A DNA stretch of 64,000 bases. It comes from Thioalkalivibrio sp. ALJT (lineage in GTDB: Bacteria > Pseudomonadota > Gammaproteobacteria > Ectothiorhodospirales > Ectothiorhodospiraceae). Of this stretch, positions 35,377-44,659 are shown piece after piece; position 1 is the stretch's first letter, and every line of letters begins with the position of its first letter. A program made the position numbers and the translations under genes. The stretch covers positions 272,021 to 336,020 of the forward strand of contig NZ_KB907123.1 in assembly GCF_000381825.1 (NCBI RefSeq), in the 5' to 3' direction. The notes below the pieces were generated by a model. The model saw only the letters and a program-made list of their open reading frames with translations, had not been told where the DNA came from and did no database searches.

Positions 35377-35439
35377 ACCGGTGTCCAATCGCGCGTCGGC
35401 ATCCTGCGAGCACGCAGGGTACCGATGCGGAGATGCGCC

Positions 35440-35841
35440 TCAATCCGCGTGGTCCTCGCGTTCCATCAGTTCCAGCCCCGCTGCCCATTCGTCGGCGATC
35501 ATCGGATTGGTGAGCAAGCCGTGCACGGTGTCCTCGCTCCAGTCCTCGCGCGCCTCCTGCAGTGCTGCGTCCCAGTTGTCCTGGGTGTAGTCACCGCGGC
35601 CGATCGCGCTCAGCGCCTGCAGTTCCGCCTGGTGTTCGGGGGCGAGGTTGCGCAGGGTGGCTTCCAGCTCCTGCAGGGTCAGGTCGCTGGCGTGGTCGGC
35701 CAGGATCTGCATCGCCCAGTCATCGTCATTGCCCTCGGCGCTTGTGTCCGGGAAGACCACGTCTTCCTTGGCGTGGAACTCGCGCGCGGCCTGGAGCAGC
35801 CGCTCCATGGTGTTGGCGTTAATGCCGAGGGAGGCCGACAT
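35440..35841 (-). CDS. DUF3775-family protein
   Basis: A 133-residue acidic cytosolic protein, MSASLGINANTMERLLQAAR then DLTLQELEATLRNLAPEHQAELQALSAIGRGDY, matching DUF3775. No catalytic motif is evident and the function is unknown. It is 11 bp downstream of the DUF2288 gene on the same strand, so the two are co-transcribed. Confidence 0.75.
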   Translation of the reverse strand: MSASLGINANTMERLLQAAREFHAKEDVVFPDTSAEGNDDDWAMQILADHASDLTLQELEATLRNLAPEHQAELQALSAIGRGDYTQDNWDAALQEAREDWSEDTVHGLLTNPMIADEWAAGLELMEREDHAD

Positions 35842-35852
35842 CGTCGCGGCGA

Positions 35853-36164
35853 CTAGTGAGAGCGGGTGCGTTCCTGGGCGAGGACCCAGGGCGCGGCCAC
35901 GATGGCGGTGAAGACCGGATCGTTCGCGGCCCAGCGTCGGGCGTCGTCATCCGAGGCCCGGGCCACCTGGTCGTTCGCCAGCCATTCGCTGACCTGGTGG
36001 GTCGCATCGTCGCGAAAGGCGCGGGCCACTTCGATCAAGTCCAGCTCCGGTGCCACGCGGATCACCACGCCGCGGGCAAAATGCGGCATCAGTTCCTTCC
36101 AGGGCAGCGGGCCGGCTTCTTCCTCCAGCGGGATGGCGGGTTGTTCGGCAGAGGCGTCGTGCAT
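35853..36164 (-). CDS. DUF2288-family protein
   Basis: A 103-residue protein with LPWKELMPHFARGVVIRVAP, ELDLIEVARAFRDDATHQVSEWL and AIVAAPWVLAQER, the DUF2288 pattern. The ATG at 36164 is preceded by GAAGGA at good spacing; an ATG seven codons earlier has no ribosome binding site. Function unknown. Confidence 0.75.
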   Translation of the reverse strand: MHDASAEQPAIPLEEEAGPLPWKELMPHFARGVVIRVAPELDLIEVARAFRDDATHQVSEWLANDQVARASDDDARRWAANDPVFTAIVAAPWVLAQERTRSH

Positions 36165-36259
36165 GATGGTTTCCTTCGGTTTCATATACGGTTCAGGCTA
36201 GGCGGATACCCTTGCATCTGCAAGATTTTTTCAGCCACGATTCCCGGAGACGAACCGAT

Positions 36260-36592
36260 ATGCGACCGACACCGGACCAGCAGTTCGGATGCGGCAGGCG
36301 GGCCCTTGCCCGGCCCCTGGTCGTGCGCTCGCTGCTGGTGCTGGTGGTGTTGCTGGGCCTGGTGCTGCCGGCCCGGGGTCAGGTCATGACCGATGACTCG
36401 GACGCCGCGGTCTGGGATCTCGACGAGGCCGTCGCCCAGGTCGAGGCGCGCTACTCCGGGCGGGTGCTCCAGGCGCGCGAGGACGTCAACCCGTACGGCG
36501 CGCGCCTGTTCGTCATCCGCATCCTGACTACCGACCAGCAGGTGCGTACCCTTCGCATCAAGGAAGGTACTGCGGTGGAGCTGCCGCAATGA
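36260..36592 (+). CDS. PepSY-domain exported protein
   Basis: A 110-residue protein with a signal or anchor (VVRSLLVLVVLLGLVLP, cut near ARG-QV) and a C-terminal PepSY-like half: WDLDEAVAQVEARYSGRVLQAREDV then YGARLFVIRILTTDQQVRTLRI. It overlaps the response regulator gene by 4 bp. Small PepSY proteins before two-component genes are common and may act as periplasmic modulators of the sensor kinase. Confidence 0.8.
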   Translation: MRPTPDQQFGCGRRALARPLVVRSLLVLVVLLGLVLPARGQVMTDDSDAAVWDLDEAVAQVEARYSGRVLQAREDVNPYGARLFVIRILTTDQQVRTLRIKEGTAVELPQ

Positions 36593-37305
36593 ACCTGCGC
36601 GTGATCTTGATCGAGGACGACGTCGCCCTGCGTAACCAGATCGCCGAGGAACTGGAGCGCAGTGGCTGTCGCGTGGACACGGCATCGGATGGCGAGACCG
36701 GCCTGTACCTGCTGACCGAGTACCATTGCGATATCGCGGTGGTGGATCTCGGGTTGCCCGGCATGGACGGGCTGGACGTGATCCGCAAGGCCCGCGAGTC
36801 CCGGCCACGGTTGCCGATCCTGATCCTGACCGCGCGCGATCGCTGGCAGGACAAGGTCGAGGGTCTGGAGGCCGGGGGCGACGACTATCTGGCCAAGCCG
36901 TTCCATATCCAGGAGCTGGTGGCACGTCTGCGTGCCCTGGTGCGGCGCAGCCTGCAGTCGGGCCAGGAGCGCTTGCAGTTCGGGCCCCTGGTCATCGATA
37001 CCGCTGGCGATGATGTCTGGCTGCATGGCGAGCCGGTAAGCCTGACCACCTTCGAGTATCGCCTGTTATTGACACTGGTGCGTCAGCAGGGCCGCGTGCT
37101 CAGCAAGGAGGTGCTGGCGGACTCCCTCTACGAGCATGACGAGGACCGCGAATCCAATGTCATCGAGGTCCTGATTGGCCGCTTGCGGCGCAAGCTGGAT
37201 GCCGATGGCAGCCTGGGGCTGATCGAGACCTTGCGTGGTCGTGGCTACCGTTTCGCGCGTGCACCTGACGCCGCGCCGGATGGCGGGGGGACGGCATCCG
37301 GATGA
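36589..37305 (+). CDS. OmpR/PhoP-family response regulator
   Basis: A 238-residue two-domain regulator. Acidic pocket E9-D10, phospho-acceptor D53 in VVDLGLPGMDG and the conserved Lys in YLAKPFHIQEL define the receiver; the C-terminal winged helix (TTFEYRLLLTLVRQQGRVLSK, VLIGRLRRKLD, RGRGYRF) binds DNA. It resembles PhoP/QseB-type regulators. Middle gene of a PepSY-regulator-kinase operon. Confidence 0.93.
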   Translation: MNLRVILIEDDVALRNQIAEELERSGCRVDTASDGETGLYLLTEYHCDIAVVDLGLPGMDGLDVIRKARESRPRLPILILTARDRWQDKVEGLEAGGDDYLAKPFHIQELVARLRALVRRSLQSGQERLQFGPLVIDTAGDDVWLHGEPVSLTTFEYRLLLTLVRQQGRVLSKEVLADSLYEHDEDRESNVIEVLIGRLRRKLDADGSLGLIETLRGRGYRFARAPDAAPDGGGTASG

Positions 37306-37330
37306 TTCGCCGCGTGGCCGCGCGGTGGCC

Positions 37331-38665
37331 ATGAACGCCTGGCTGCGCAAGCTGCGGGGTGGCCTGATCCTGCGCCTGGCCGCGGTCACCGCGGTCACCG
37401 TACTGATCTTTTCGTTCCTGACGGCCTGGATGCTGGAGGCCGCCTTCCGCGACAACGCCGCGGATGCCGTGGAAACCCGCCTGGAGGCGCAGGTCCTGTT
37501 GCTGATGGGGCTGGCCGAGGTGATCGGACCGGCGGACGTGCGCGTTCCCGAGATGCTGCCGGAAAGTCGGCTGCAACTGCCGGTCAGTGGGCTGTACGCG
37601 CGCATCCTGGGGGCCGACGGGCAGACCCTCTGGCGGTCGCCCTCGGCGGTCGGGGTGTCGCTGAGCAGCTGGTCGGAGGACGAGTACTTCAGTTTCAGCC
37701 TGCCCGTGCAATGGGAGCTGGAGGGCACGCAGGTGGGGCTGACCTTCCAGATGCTGGAGGACCGCGCGGCCTTTACCGAGCAGGTGGAACAGTATCGCAT
37801 CAGTCTGTGGCAGGGGCTGATGACTATGTCCGTTTCGATGATCCTGGTATTGTCCCTGGCGCTGTGGTTCTGGGGGCTGCGGCCCTTGCGCCAGGTGCGG
37901 CGCGATCTGGATGCCCTGCGCCATGGTGATCACGCGCGGCTGGAGGGCAATTATCCCACGGAGGTTCGCTCGCTGACGGGCAGCATCAACGACCTGGTCG
38001 AATTCGAGCGCGCGCGGCTCACGCGTCAGCAGAACGCCCTGGCGGATCTGGCTCACAGTCTGAAGACACCCATCGCCGCGCTGCGCCTGAACCTCGAGAG
38101 TGCGCACCCGGACAGCGACGACATGCAGCGCCAGGTGGACCGGTTGCAGGGGATCGTCCAGCACCAGCTGAACCAGGCGCAGCGGCTGGGGCCGGCGCCG
38201 TTTCAGGCGCGCGAACTGCTGGCACCGATCATCGAGCGCACGGGGCAGGCCCTGGGGCGACTGGCGGCGCAGGAGGGTGTGACATTGGAGACCGACCTGG
38301 CCGCGGACTGCAGCCTGCGCATGGACAGCGGTGCCATCTTCGAGTTGCTGGGTAATACCCTGGATAATGCGATTCGACATGCGACCACCCGGGTGCGGAT
38401 TACCACCCGTTGTCAGTCGGGGGAGGTGAGGCTGATCATCGACGACGACGGCCCGGGCATCCCTCCGGCCGATCGAGCCCGGGTACTGGAACGTGGTCAG
38501 CGTGCGGATACCCGTACCGGGTCCGCTGGCGAAGGCGGGAACGGGCAGGGGCTCGGGCTCAGTATTATTCACACCCTGGTGACCGACCACGGCGGCAGGC
38601 TGTTCATCGAGCAGGCGCCAGAGCTGTACGGCGCCCGCATCCGCATGGTCTTCCCGGCGTCGTAA
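37331..38665 (+). CDS. PhoQ-like sensor histidine kinase
   Basis: A 444-residue membrane kinase. TM1 (about residues 14-36), a periplasmic domain rich in acidic residues, TM2 (about 155-178), HAMP-like linker, then the H-box LADLAHSLKTPIAALRLN with the phospho-His, N-box NTLDNAIRHA, G1 DDDGPGIP and G2 GNGQGLGLSI. The H-box form (HSLKTP) is that of PhoQ-type kinases. The ATG at 37331 begins 26 bp after the regulator stop codon. It may sense divalent metals, peptides or envelope state; ligand not determined. Confidence 0.92.
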   Translation: MNAWLRKLRGGLILRLAAVTAVTVLIFSFLTAWMLEAAFRDNAADAVETRLEAQVLLLMGLAEVIGPADVRVPEMLPESRLQLPVSGLYARILGADGQTLWRSPSAVGVSLSSWSEDEYFSFSLPVQWELEGTQVGLTFQMLEDRAAFTEQVEQYRISLWQGLMTMSVSMILVLSLALWFWGLRPLRQVRRDLDALRHGDHARLEGNYPTEVRSLTGSINDLVEFERARLTRQQNALADLAHSLKTPIAALRLNLESAHPDSDDMQRQVDRLQGIVQHQLNQAQRLGPAPFQARELLAPIIERTGQALGRLAAQEGVTLETDLAADCSLRMDSGAIFELLGNTLDNAIRHATTRVRITTRCQSGEVRLIIDDDGPGIPPADRARVLERGQRADTRTGSAGEGGNGQGLGLSIIHTLVTDHGGRLFIEQAPELYGARIRMVFPAS

Positions 38666-38747
38666 ACGGAGCGGGCCCGCACGGCCTTGAGCCTGGCTGA
38701 TGCTTGTTGCGAATCAGGCGATGCGTTGAGCGCAGTGCATCGCTCCA

Positions 38748-38852
38748 GAAGCCTGTCGGGTTTGGGCGGTCGTCGCGAGCGTCGTGGGAGCGAGCGGAAA
38801 AAGGGGCCACTCTCCTGCGTGCGGCATATCAGTCCCAAGCCCGACAGGCTTC
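38748..38852. repeat. long inverted repeat between kinase and dadA
   Basis: GAAGCCTGTCGGGTTTGGG (38748-38766) pairs with CCCAAGCCCGACAGGCTTC (38834-38852), a 19-bp stem with one G-T mispair and a 67-nt centre. A copy of the GATGCGTTGAGCGCAG repeat lies just before (about 38719-38741). The convergent kinase and dadA genes both read into it. Confidence 0.7.
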
Positions 38853-38860
38853 AGGGCGGA

Positions 38861-40117
38861 TCAGAGCCTCAGGCCTTCCATGGGCAGAGACGGCGATTCG
38901 CCCAGTACCCCCGTGCAGACCAGTGCCGCTGCCCCGCAGGCAAAGGTCCACCCGAGGTGCCCGGCCCCGGTGTTCAGATGCAGGCCCGCGACGTCGGTGG
39001 GACCGAGGATGGGCGTACCGCGGGCGCTCATCGGGCGCAGTCCGGTCCAGGGCGCCATCGTCTCCGGGTTGAACCTCGCGGGCAGGCCCGTCAGGGTGCG
39101 CCGGCACTGGTCGAGCACATTGCCCGCGCGCTCGGCATTCAGATGCCGGTCGCGGCCGGCGAACTCGGCGGTGCCGGCCAGGCGCAGGCGCTCTCCCAGC
39201 GGGGTCATCACCACCTTGTTGGCGTCATCGATCAGCGGCAGATTCAGCCGGCAGTCGGCGTCCATCGGCAAGGTCAGCGAGTAGCCCTTTACCGGGGCGA
39301 CGGGCAGGTGCAGCCCCAGCGGGCGCAGCAGGTCCGGGGCATGGTAGCCGTTGGCCACCACACAGGCCTGCGCTGCGATCGGCCCTTCGGAGGTCTCCAC
39401 CGCGTCGATCCGGTCGCGGTGGGTGCGCAGGTGTCGAACCGCGACATTCGGGTAATACCGGATGCCCCGGCGCTGGCCGATTGCGAGCAGCTGCTCGGTG
39501 AAGCGGGCGGCGTCACCGATCGCATCCCCGGGGAAGAACAGCCCGCCGCACAGGCGGTCGCGCACCGGCGCCAGGGCCGGCTCCTCCGCGATGATCCGCT
39601 CCACGTCCCAGTCCTCGAAGCGCACGTCCTCATTACGCATCGCCTCGCTGGCGGCGCGATTGTGGGCCTGGCTGGCCGGGTCCTGGAACAGCTTCAGGAT
39701 GCCGCAGCGGCGAAAGTCGAAGTCCAGCCCCGCGCTTGCCAGTTCCCGCTGCAGGCGGTCGATCTCCCGGAGCGAGAACGCGGCCAGGCGGGCATTCAGG
39801 CGGGTGTGCTGCTCGAACAGCGAACGGCGGCTGTTCCAGAGAAAACGCAGGCCCCACCCGGCCAGCCCCGGCAGGGCGCGCGGGCGCAGCAGCAGCGGCG
39901 ACTCCGTGCGGCCGAGAAAGCGCAGCAGGTCCAGCCCGACGCCGGGGGTGTTCCAGGGTTCGGCGTGGCTCGCATGCAGCATCCCGCCGTTGGCGTGGCT
40001 GGAGCCGGTGGCGGGGGCGGGGCCGGCATCCACCAGCACGACCTCGGCCCCGGCCTCCTGCAGGTACCAGGCGGTGGTCACGCCGATCACACCGGCCCCG
40101 ATCACGACTACGCGCAT
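38861..40117 (-). CDS. dadA: D-amino acid dehydrogenase (DadA-like)
   Basis: A 418-residue FAD oxidoreductase of the DAO family. The dinucleotide fold VVIGAGVIGVTTAWYLQEAGAEV, SSHANGGMLHASHAEPWNTP and the C-terminal FAD loop LHLNTGAGHLGWTFACG match small DadA subunits. It deaminates D-amino acids, feeding electrons to the membrane quinone pool. It follows hrpA closely (25 bp) on the same strand, which is an unusual pairing and may be co-transcription by default. Confidence 0.9.
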   Translation of the reverse strand: MRVVVIGAGVIGVTTAWYLQEAGAEVVLVDAGPAPATGSSHANGGMLHASHAEPWNTPGVGLDLLRFLGRTESPLLLRPRALPGLAGWGLRFLWNSRRSLFEQHTRLNARLAAFSLREIDRLQRELASAGLDFDFRRCGILKLFQDPASQAHNRAASEAMRNEDVRFEDWDVERIIAEEPALAPVRDRLCGGLFFPGDAIGDAARFTEQLLAIGQRRGIRYYPNVAVRHLRTHRDRIDAVETSEGPIAAQACVVANGYHAPDLLRPLGLHLPVAPVKGYSLTLPMDADCRLNLPLIDDANKVVMTPLGERLRLAGTAEFAGRDRHLNAERAGNVLDQCRRTLTGLPARFNPETMAPWTGLRPMSARGTPILGPTDVAGLHLNTGAGHLGWTFACGAAALVCTGVLGESPSLPMEGLRL

Positions 40118-40142
40118 CCGTTGCTTCCCTTATCAAGAACGC

Positions 40143-43100
40143 TCATGTACCGCTTGCCAGTCGTTGGATCACGTCCGCGTATTCGCGTTCCAGCCGCTTC
40201 GGCGACACCTTCTCGCGGGTGCCCAGTTCCTGGGCGAACTGCGAGACGCGAAACTCCTCGATGCGGTAGCGAAAGGCGAGCACATCCGGGTGGTCCGGCG
40301 CGCGCGCGATCAGCTCCTGTGCCTGCTGCCACAGCGGTTCCACGGCCACGCGCCGGGCGCGGTCCTTGTCCGGTGCCTGGGTCAGGCGTTCCAGGCGCTT
40401 GTCGATCGCCTGCAGGTAGCGTGGCAGCTCGGGCAGCGTGTCGTGCGGGGTGCGCAGCAGGAAATCCGCCGGGACCAGGGCCTCGAGTTGTCCGCGGATG
40501 TCGCGCGCAGCTTCGATCCAGGACAGCGGCAGATCCCCCTGCAGCCGGGTGCGCAGGTCGTGCCAGTGGCGCAGGATCTCGGCGGCCAGGCGCGAAAGCT
40601 CCATCACCGTGGGCGAGAATTCGGGCAGGCGGGCCTCCAGGCGCTCTCCAAAGGCCTCGGCGTCGCGTGGCCACGGCTCGGCCAGGAACACGCGGTCGGC
40701 CGCGGCTTCCAGGATCTGGTCGCGCAGGACCTCGCAGCTGCCCAGCGTCGAGTAGTTCAGGCAGGCGCGTTCGATCTCCGGGAGCTGGCGGCGCAGGTCG
40801 CGCGCGGTCTTGCGCGCGCCCAGCAGGAACAGCCGGCGCAGGCCCGCGCGGTGGGCGCGCGCGGCCCGCGCCGGGTCCGGTTCCAGCTCCAGCGAGACGG
40901 CGTCGCCGCGATCGACCAGGATCGGGAAGGCGCGCAGCTGCGCCCCCTGGTGGTCGAACTCGACACTCTCCGGCAGCGCGCCGAAGTCCCACTCGGTGAT
41001 GCCCTCGCGGGTGATCTCGTCCGGGCGGCTGGCGTCGAAGTGGGCCTCGGCGCTGTCGCCCAGCCGGCGTTTCAGCGCGGCCAGGTCGCGGCCGCTGGCC
41101 TGCTCGTTGCCTTCCGGGTCGAGGATGCGGAAGCGCATCACCAGGTGCGGCTCCAGGTTCTCCGGCCGCCAGGCCTCCAGCGGAGTCTCGGTGCCGGTCA
41201 TCGCGCGCAGGGCCTCGGCCAGCGCCGGAATCAGCGGGCCCTGACGGTGCTCGATGCGTGCCAGTGCCGCCTGCGCGAAGTCCGGTGCGGGCACGAACTG
41301 GCGGCGCAGACTCTTGGGCAGGCTCTTCAACAGGGCCGTCACGCGCTCCTCCAGCAGCCCCGGCACCAGCCAGTCGCCCAGCCAGTCGGGCACCGCGTTC
41401 AGCGCGGCGATCGGGATGGTCACGGTCACGCCGTCGTCCGGCTGGCCGGGCTCGAAGCGGTAGGCCAGCGGCAGGCGCAGGCCCTCGAGCTCCAGGTGGT
41501 CGGGATAGGCCCCTTGCGGGAGTGTGGTGTCCGGCTCGTTCAGCAGTTCCGCACGGTCGATCCGCAGGGCGTCCGGGTCCCGCTTCTCGGTCTTGCGCGC
41601 CCAGGTCTCGAAGCTCGTGCCGTCGGTGGTCTCTGTGGGCAGGCGGGCGTCATAGAAGTCGAACAGGCGATCCTCTTCTACCAGCAGGTCGCGCCGGCGT
41701 CCGCGCGCCTCTTGCTCGGCGATCTCGGCCACCGCCTCGCGGTTGGCCTGCACCCCCTTCGAGCGGGTGCGCAGCTCGCCGCCGACGAGGCCCTCGCGGA
41801 TCAGGATGCGCCGGGCCTCGGCGGGGTCGTGTCTGGCGAAGTCCACTGGTTTTTTCGGGGCGACGACCAGGCCGTACAGGGTGATGCGGTCGAAGGCCCC
41901 GACGCGCCCGCTGCGACGCTGGAAGTGCGGCTCGAAGATATGGTGCTTGAGCAGATGCGGCGCCACGGCCAGGATCCAGTCGGGCTCGATGCGGGCGTTG
42001 TCGCGGGCGTAGACGCGGGTGGTCTCGGCGATCTCCGCGCTCATCACCCAGGCCGGCTTCTTCTTCGCCAGGGTCGATCCGGGATGGATCTGGAAGCGGC
42101 GGTTGCGCGCGCCGAGGTAGTCGCCGCGCTCAGTCTTCTGCCCGATCTGGCTGACCAGCCCGGTCAGCAGCGCGCGGTGCACGGGCTCGGCGTCGGCGGG
42201 CTGGTGGTTCGGCTTCAGGTCCATCTCGCGGGCCTGGCGCAGCAGCTGCACGCGCAGCTCCTGCCACTCGCGCATGCGCAGGAAATTCAGGAAGTGCTCG
42301 CGGCACCAGCGCTTCAGCGCATTCGATCCCAGGTCCTCGCGCGCGGTGTGCCAGGCCTCCCACAGCCGCAGCATGCCCATGAAGTCGGAGCCCTCGACCT
42401 GAAACTCCCGATGGGCCTGATCCGCCGCCTGGGTGGCCTCGGCCGGGCGTTCGCGCGGGTCCTGCAGCGACAGGAAGGCGGCGATGGTCGCGGTCTCGGT
42501 CACGCAGCCGTGGTCGGCCCCGGCCAGCAGCATCGCGCCGTGGCGCGGGTCGATGGGCATGCGCGCCAGCTGGCGGCCGCGCGGGGTGATGCGGCCGCGG
42601 GCATCCACCGCACCCAGCTCCTCCAGCAGGCGGTAGCCGTCCTTGACCAGGCGCGGGTCGGGCGGGTCCACGAACGGGAACTGGCGCGGCTGGCCGAGCT
42701 TCAGCGCGGCCATTTGCAGGATTACCGAGGCGAGGTTGGAGCGCTGGATCTCCGGGTCGGTGAAGGGCGGGCGCAGGTGGTAGTCGTCCTCCGCGAACAG
42801 CCGGATGCAGATGCCGGGGCCGAGCCGTCCGCAGCGCCCGGCACGCTGGTTGCAGGCGGCCTGCGATATCGGCTCCAGGCTCAGGCGCTGCACCCGCGAG
42901 CGCCAGGAATAGCGCGAGACGCGGGCCAGCCCCGAGTCGATCACGAAGCGGATGCCGGGGACGGTCAGCGCGGTCTCGGCGACGTTGGTGGCCAGCACGA
43001 TGCGCCGGCCGGCGTGCGACTGGAATACCCGCGACTGCTCGCGCGCGGACAGGCGCGCGTACAGCGCCAGGACCTCGGTGTCCGCGCGCACCTGGCCGCG

Positions 43101-44069
43101 CAGGGCCTTGTGGGCGTCGCGGATCTCGCGCTCGCCGGGCAGGAACACCAGGATGTCGCCGAGGCCGGCGCGCTCGCATTCGGCGACGGCGTCGCGGATG
43201 CCGTCGAACAGGTCGCGTTCGCCGCGGCCTGCGTTCTCGTCGTCGGCCGCGTCTTCCGGCTCGATCGGGCGGTAGCGCAGCTCCACCGGGTAGGTGCGCC
43301 CGGCCACGGTCAGGATCGGGGCGTCGTCGAAGAACGCCGACAGCCGCTCCGGGTCCAGCGTCGCGGAGGTGATGATGATGCGCAGTTCCGGGCGTTTCTT
43401 CGACAGGCGCTTGAGCACGCCCATCAGGAAGTCGATGTTCAGGCTGCGCTCGTGGGCCTCGTCCACGATGATGGTGTCGTAGGCGCGCAGTTCCGGGTCA
43501 TGGGCCAGCTCCGCCAGCAGCATGCCGTCGGTCATCAGCCGGATCCAGTTGTTGGGCCCGGTCTGGTCGGAGAAGCGCACCTTGAAGCCCACGGTGGAGG
43601 TCTTGTCACCCCCCAGCGAGGTGCCGAGCTCCTCGGCGATGCGGCTGGCGACCGAGCGCGCGGCGATGCGGCGCGGCTGGGTGTGGCCGATCAGCCCGGT
43701 CTCGCCGCGCCCGGCCTCCAGGCACAGCTTGGGCAGCTGGGTGGTCTTGCCGGAGCCAGTCTCGCCGCAAAGTATCAGCACCGGATGTTCGCGGATCGCA
43801 GTGACGATCCGCTCGCGCTCGGCGTGGATCGGCAGGTCGCCGGCGTAGATGGGCTGCGGACGCAGGCGGGTGCGCTCTTCAAGGCCCCCTTCGGCGCGGT
43901 CCAGACGTTTGGACAGGTTGCGCGCGATGCGGTCGCAGGGCTGCCCGCGCTTCTGGCGCTGGCGGGCGCGGCGCAGCAGATCCGCGAGGTCCTTGCGTTC
44001 GGGGCCGGCGGGCAGCGCCTCGATGCGGGCGGCGAGGGCGTCGAGATCCGGTGCGGCGGCCGGTTCCAC
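40143..44069 (-). CDS. hrpA: ATP-dependent RNA helicase HrpA
   Basis: A 1308-residue DEAH-box helicase. Walker A LCGETGSGKTTQLPK near residue 93, DEAH in IIVDEAHERSLNIDF, SAT in IITSATLDPERLS and motif VI QRAGRCGRLGPG. The long C-terminal half carries the HA2/OB regions and the HrpA-only extension. Length matches E. coli HrpA (about 1300). It rescues stalled ribosomes and processes mRNA. Long antisense frames over it are GC artefacts. Confidence 0.96.
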   Translation of the reverse strand: MEPAAAPDLDALAARIEALPAGPERKDLADLLRRARQRQKRGQPCDRIARNLSKRLDRAEGGLEERTRLRPQPIYAGDLPIHAERERIVTAIREHPVLILCGETGSGKTTQLPKLCLEAGRGETGLIGHTQPRRIAARSVASRIAEELGTSLGGDKTSTVGFKVRFSDQTGPNNWIRLMTDGMLLAELAHDPELRAYDTIIVDEAHERSLNIDFLMGVLKRLSKKRPELRIIITSATLDPERLSAFFDDAPILTVAGRTYPVELRYRPIEPEDAADDENAGRGERDLFDGIRDAVAECERAGLGDILVFLPGEREIRDAHKALRGQVRADTEVLALYARLSAREQSRVFQSHAGRRIVLATNVAETALTVPGIRFVIDSGLARVSRYSWRSRVQRLSLEPISQAACNQRAGRCGRLGPGICIRLFAEDDYHLRPPFTDPEIQRSNLASVILQMAALKLGQPRQFPFVDPPDPRLVKDGYRLLEELGAVDARGRITPRGRQLARMPIDPRHGAMLLAGADHGCVTETATIAAFLSLQDPRERPAEATQAADQAHREFQVEGSDFMGMLRLWEAWHTAREDLGSNALKRWCREHFLNFLRMREWQELRVQLLRQAREMDLKPNHQPADAEPVHRALLTGLVSQIGQKTERGDYLGARNRRFQIHPGSTLAKKKPAWVMSAEIAETTRVYARDNARIEPDWILAVAPHLLKHHIFEPHFQRRSGRVGAFDRITLYGLVVAPKKPVDFARHDPAEARRILIREGLVGGELRTRSKGVQANREAVAEIAEQEARGRRRDLLVEEDRLFDFYDARLPTETTDGTSFETWARKTEKRDPDALRIDRAELLNEPDTTLPQGAYPDHLELEGLRLPLAYRFEPGQPDDGVTVTIPIAALNAVPDWLGDWLVPGLLEERVTALLKSLPKSLRRQFVPAPDFAQAALARIEHRQGPLIPALAEALRAMTGTETPLEAWRPENLEPHLVMRFRILDPEGNEQASGRDLAALKRRLGDSAEAHFDASRPDEITREGITEWDFGALPESVEFDHQGAQLRAFPILVDRGDAVSLELEPDPARAARAHRAGLRRLFLLGARKTARDLRRQLPEIERACLNYSTLGSCEVLRDQILEAAADRVFLAEPWPRDAEAFGERLEARLPEFSPTVMELSRLAAEILRHWHDLRTRLQGDLPLSWIEAARDIRGQLEALVPADFLLRTPHDTLPELPRYLQAIDKRLERLTQAPDKDRARRVAVEPLWQQAQELIARAPDHPDVLAFRYRIEEFRVSQFAQELGTREKVSPKRLEREYADVIQRLASGT

Positions 44070-44071
44070 GG

Positions 44072-44656
44072 TCAGCCCTGGTGGCGCAGACGCAGGGCCT
44101 CGATGTTCTCCGTACGCAGGCGCTCCAGCGCCTGGCGCACGCGGTCCTCATCGCGGAACGGCCCAAGATAGACGCGATACCAGGTGTCGCCCTGGAGCTC
44201 GACCTCGCGCACGTTCGGGGACAGGCCCAGCAGGGTCAGGCGGGCCCGCATCTCGTCGGCCTGTTCGAAGCGGCGGAACGAGCCGGTCTGGAGGACGACC
44301 GGCTCGCCCGCGTCGGGTGACGTGGCCGGTGGCACGGTGGGGGCGGGGGCCGCGCGCTCGGATTCCGGCACGCGGATCTCGTCCTGGGGCAGCAACTCGT
44401 AGTAGCGAAAGCGCGGTTCGTCATCGGATGGCACCCGCTCGCGTTCTACCGGGACCGGGGCGGGGGCCGTCGTCTCGGTCGTGGGGTCGTCGAACAGGGC
44501 GGCGAGATCGGGTGAGCGGTCGGTCCCCTGCAGGTACAGGACGGCGGCAACCCCCAGCCCGAGCAACAGGCCAATCAGCATCCATACCCAGCCGGGGATC
44601 GGACGCGAGGCGCTGTCCGAGGTGGACTTGCGACGGGTCTTGCGCGCCTGGGCCAT
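44072..44656 (-). CDS. SPOR-domain membrane protein
   Basis: A 194-residue FtsN-like protein. A short basic cytoplasmic tail, one membrane helix (about residues 22-43, GWVWMLIGLLLGLGVAAVLYL), a Pro-rich periplasmic linker and a C-terminal SPOR domain (VVLQTGSFRRFEQADEMRARL ... DTWYRVYLGPF). SPOR domains bind denuded septal glycan, so a role in division is likely. Located between argS and hrpA, the position of ftsN-like genes after argS in many gammaproteobacteria. Confidence 0.88.
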   Translation of the reverse strand: MAQARKTRRKSTSDSASRPIPGWVWMLIGLLLGLGVAAVLYLQGTDRSPDLAALFDDPTTETTAPAPVPVERERVPSDDEPRFRYYELLPQDEIRVPESERAAPAPTVPPATSPDAGEPVVLQTGSFRRFEQADEMRARLTLLGLSPNVREVELQGDTWYRVYLGPFRDEDRVRQALERLRTENIEALRLRHQG

Positions 44657-44659
44657 GGT

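Noticed and set aside
39462-44171. A 1569-codon plus-strand open frame antisense to hrpA
   Set aside because: It has Gln/Arg/Ala-biased composition without motifs and lies exactly opposite a full-length HrpA with intact helicase motifs; long antisense frames are common at this GC content. The same applies to long frames opposite speA, typA, argS and pntB.
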